Shown here: positions 62,289-64,000 of the stretch, piece by piece
Layout: every line of letters starts with the position of its first letter
Numbering within the stretch: position 1 is the stretch's first letter
NCBI GenBank assembly: GCA_021648525.1
Contig: JAKISP010000005.1
Span: 1-64,000, forward strand
Source of the DNA: Gammaproteobacteria bacterium
Lineage (GTDB): Bacteria; Pseudomonadota; Gammaproteobacteria; SZUA-140
Length of the DNA: 64,000 nucleotides
Reading direction: 5' to 3'
Made by a program: the position numbers and the translations under genes
Notes under the pieces: generated by a model
The model's input: the letters and a program-made list of their open reading frames with translations, nothing else
Database searches by the model: none
Told to the model about the DNA's origin: nothing

Positions 62289-62808
62289 TCAGTAATCTCA
62301 TGCCACGCATTGGGCAGCGCTTGACCAGATGCGCCAATTCACCAAGCCGCGGAATCATTAACGTCGGAGAAAGCTCATACATTGGATAAAGCACAAACTC
62401 ACGCAAGCGAATACCGGGATGCGGCACTGTTAATGTGGGCGTATCAATCTGCTCATTCCCATAAAGCAAGATATCGAGATCAAGCGGGCGGGCTGACCAG
62501 CGCAGCGTCTTTTCATCACGCGCACGCCCCTGCAATGTCTCTATCGCCTGCAACTGCTGCAATAGATCATGCGGTGCAAGTATCGTGCGCATCCTCGCCA
62601 CTGCATTCACATAGTCAGGCTGCTTGCCATTCTCTTCAGTAGCACTATCTATCAGCAGCGCCTTACTAAGATAAAAAGAGGAGCACTGCAACGAGTCATC
62701 CAGCACCAACTGCTGTAATACCGCTAACGCCAGTTCAAGCTGGTGCTCAGGAACACCCAGGTTACTCCCGAGGCCTATCCACACCTCAACACCTTGTTCT
62801 GCCATCAA
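62248..62808 (-). CDS. folK: 2-amino-4-hydroxy-6-hydroxymethyldihydropteridine diphosphokinase
   Basis: The 186-residue product has VWIGLGSNLGVPEHQLELAL, YLSKALLIDS, YVNAVARMRTILAPHDLLQQ, the signature RWSARPLDLDILLYGNEQID and VPHPGIRLREFVLYPMYEL. It pyrophosphorylates the pterin in folate synthesis. It is preceded by pcnB (24 bp) and overlaps the deoxynucleoside kinase. The last 15 or so residues extend beyond the usual length and make up the overlap. Confidence 0.95.
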   Translation of the reverse strand: MMAEQGVEVWIGLGSNLGVPEHQLELALAVLQQLVLDDSLQCSSFYLSKALLIDSATEENGKQPDYVNAVARMRTILAPHDLLQQLQAIETLQGRARDEKTLRWSARPLDLDILLYGNEQIDTPTLTVPHPGIRLREFVLYPMYELSPTLMIPRLGELAHLVKRCPMRGMRLLNDDRGESSVENAS

Positions 62809-62832
62809 CTCAGCTCCGCCAATATGCCCGCT

Positions 62833-64000
62833 TTACGCAGACTCACCTGGACCACCAGCAGGTGGTTTTTTACGTGGACGACGGCGCGCACGTTTGGGGG
62901 GCATCGCGCGGCTTGCCGCCTGTGCGATTACATCCGGGTTTTCTACCTGAAATTCAGTCCACCAGTCACACAGCTCCTGATGCGGTTCACCCGCCTCAGC
63001 GCGCAGTAACAAAAAATCATACGACGCGCGAAAACGCGGATGCTCTAACAATCGCAACGGCCCTTTACCCGTGGTTCGCTTGAGGCGCGGCTGTAGTTGC
63101 CATATCTCTCGAGTCTGCAGACTAAAACGCTTTGGAAACACAACGTGACGACTCTGCTCTACCAGCACCTCACCACCTGCTTCACAGATCGATTGCACTT
63201 CCGTCATCCCTTCACGTCGCAGTTCTTTTGCTCGACGCTGCATCGGCATCCACATCAGCACTGCATATAAAAAGGCAGGGGTAACCGGTTTGCCCGCCGC
63301 GATACGAATATCGGTATTTTCCATCGCACGTAGAATCAGCGCATGAAAAAAACCATTTTGATCATTATCTAATGCTTCTGCCGTCTGCGGAAAAAGGTAT
63401 TGCAGCAAATCATAGTGACAAAGCAACTCATAGGTTTGCACTGCACTCCCCCCCATAAAGAGCTTCAAGACCTCTTCAAAAAGGCGCGCAGCAGCGATAT
63501 CTTCCAGTAGATGACCCAACTCAAAAATCGGCGCCTCAGCATCCGGGTGAATGCGAAAACCGAGCTTCGCCGCAAAGCGCACCGCACGTAACATCCGTAC
63601 CGCATCTTCGCGGTAACGAACATCAGGATCACCAATCAAACGCAACATGCCCGCCTCAAGGTCTTCAACACCGCCCGCGTAGTCAACCACCGAAAAATCT
63701 TTAATGTTGTAATAAAGTGCATTAACCGTAAAGTCACGGCGAACGGCATCATCCTCGACCGTGCCATAGACGTTATCGCGAATGATCCGGCCCTCCTCCG
63801 TCATCTCACCATCCTCCGCCTCGGTGTGCTGTGCACGAAAAGTGGCAACTTCGATAATTTCACGGCCAAAGTGAACATGGGCCAGACGAAAACGTCGTCC
63901 AATCAGGCGACAGTTACGGAACACCTCTTTGATCTGTTCCGGATGCGCATCTGTCGCCACATCAAAATCTTTCGGTTCACGGCCAAGCAGTAAATCGCGC
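62833..64000 (-). CDS. pcnB: Poly(A) polymerase, 5'-truncated by the window
   Basis: The frame runs off the right edge and continues upstream as RDLLLGREPKDFDVATDAHP, so the true start is outside. Visible parts are the nucleotidyltransferase catalytic segment (LLLGREPKDFDVATDAHPEQ), CRLIGRRFRLAHVHFGREII, RDFTVNALYYNIKDFSVVDY, RYREDAVRMLRAVRFAAKLG and a very basic tail PPKRARRRPRKKPPAG. These are hallmarks of PcnB, which adds A-tails that promote RNA decay. The pcnB-folK order is typical of Gammaproteobacteria. Confidence 0.95.
   Translation of the reverse strand, partial: RDLLLGREPKDFDVATDAHPEQIKEVFRNCRLIGRRFRLAHVHFGREIIEVATFRAQHTEAEDGEMTEEGRIIRDNVYGTVEDDAVRRDFTVNALYYNIKDFSVVDYAGGVEDLEAGMLRLIGDPDVRYREDAVRMLRAVRFAAKLGFRIHPDAEAPIFELGHLLEDIAAARLFEEVLKLFMGGSAVQTYELLCHYDLLQYLFPQTAEALDNDQNGFFHALILRAMENTDIRIAAGKPVTPAFLYAVLMWMPMQRRAKELRREGMTEVQSICEAGGEVLVEQSRHVVFPKRFSLQTREIWQLQPRLKRTTGKGPLRLLEHPRFRASYDFLLLRAEAGEPHQELCDWWTEFQVENPDVIAQAASRAMPPKRARRRPRKKPPAGGPGESA

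Overview
The window looks like chromosomal DNA of a motile, free-living gammaproteobacterium. The basis is the Vibrio/Pseudomonas-type flagellar regulators (FlrA/FleQ, FlrB, FlrC) beside fliEFGHIJK, the pcnB-folK-deoxynucleoside kinase-panB-panC-panD block, DarP/YjgA, YaaA and NAD-dependent LigA. No species can be named from the sequence alone. Nearly all genes are intact and tightly packed; the exception is the left end.

Layout. 1-5000 is a decayed accessory region: two copies of a RhuM-type gene that carry the same in-frame amber codon, a Fic/Doc domain ORF, a pentapeptide-repeat membrane protein, a tyrosine-recombinase relic, a frameshifted nucleotidyltransferase, several palindromic repeats, and a strongly self-complementary segment (2770-2925) ahead of an 82-residue ORF. 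4875-8318 holds a small lipoprotein and an unknown gene divergent from a YfbK-like von Willebrand A lipoprotein, a likely saccharopine dehydrogenase relic, tRNA-Arg(CCT) and a small inverted-repeat element. 8319-18834 holds a large hybrid histidine kinase, a fused aldolase/short-chain dehydrogenase, a TonB-dependent receptor, and an operon of two half-length citrate-synthase-like proteins with an SDR. 19503-22526 is a YfiR plus GGDEF/EAL pair. 23034-24268 is an arsR-arsM arsenic methylation operon whose promoter implies a leaderless transcript. 24396-26542 holds a monooxygenase, an iron alcohol dehydrogenase whose 5' end abuts a 171-bp MITE-like element, and SlyD.

26665-44206 is a flagellar cluster, all on the minus strand. 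Read in the direction of transcription it runs fliC, flaG, fliD, fliS, a fliT-like gene, an atypical PilZ gene, flrA, flrB, flrC, fliE, fliF, fliG, fliH, fliI, fliJ, fliK. The flagellin gene has a good sigma-28 promoter. Divergent from flagellin is a 1472-residue protein with two complete OGT-like (GT41) glycosyltransferase units separated and flanked by TPRs. It is a strong candidate for flagellin O-glycosylation and is the most striking single gene here.

49184-64000 is housekeeping: ligA, a PilZ protein, a GAF-PAS-PAS-GGDEF-EAL protein, yaaA, a DUF3817 membrane protein, a class V aminotransferase, darP, an AEC transporter, panD, panC, panB, a deoxynucleoside kinase, folK, and pcnB running off the right edge. 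Cyclic-di-GMP functions recur (two GGDEF/EAL enzymes, YfiR, two PilZ proteins, FleQ-type FlrA), which suggests that the motile/sessile switch is a theme of this segment. Residue assignments by alignment were made by eye, with no database search.
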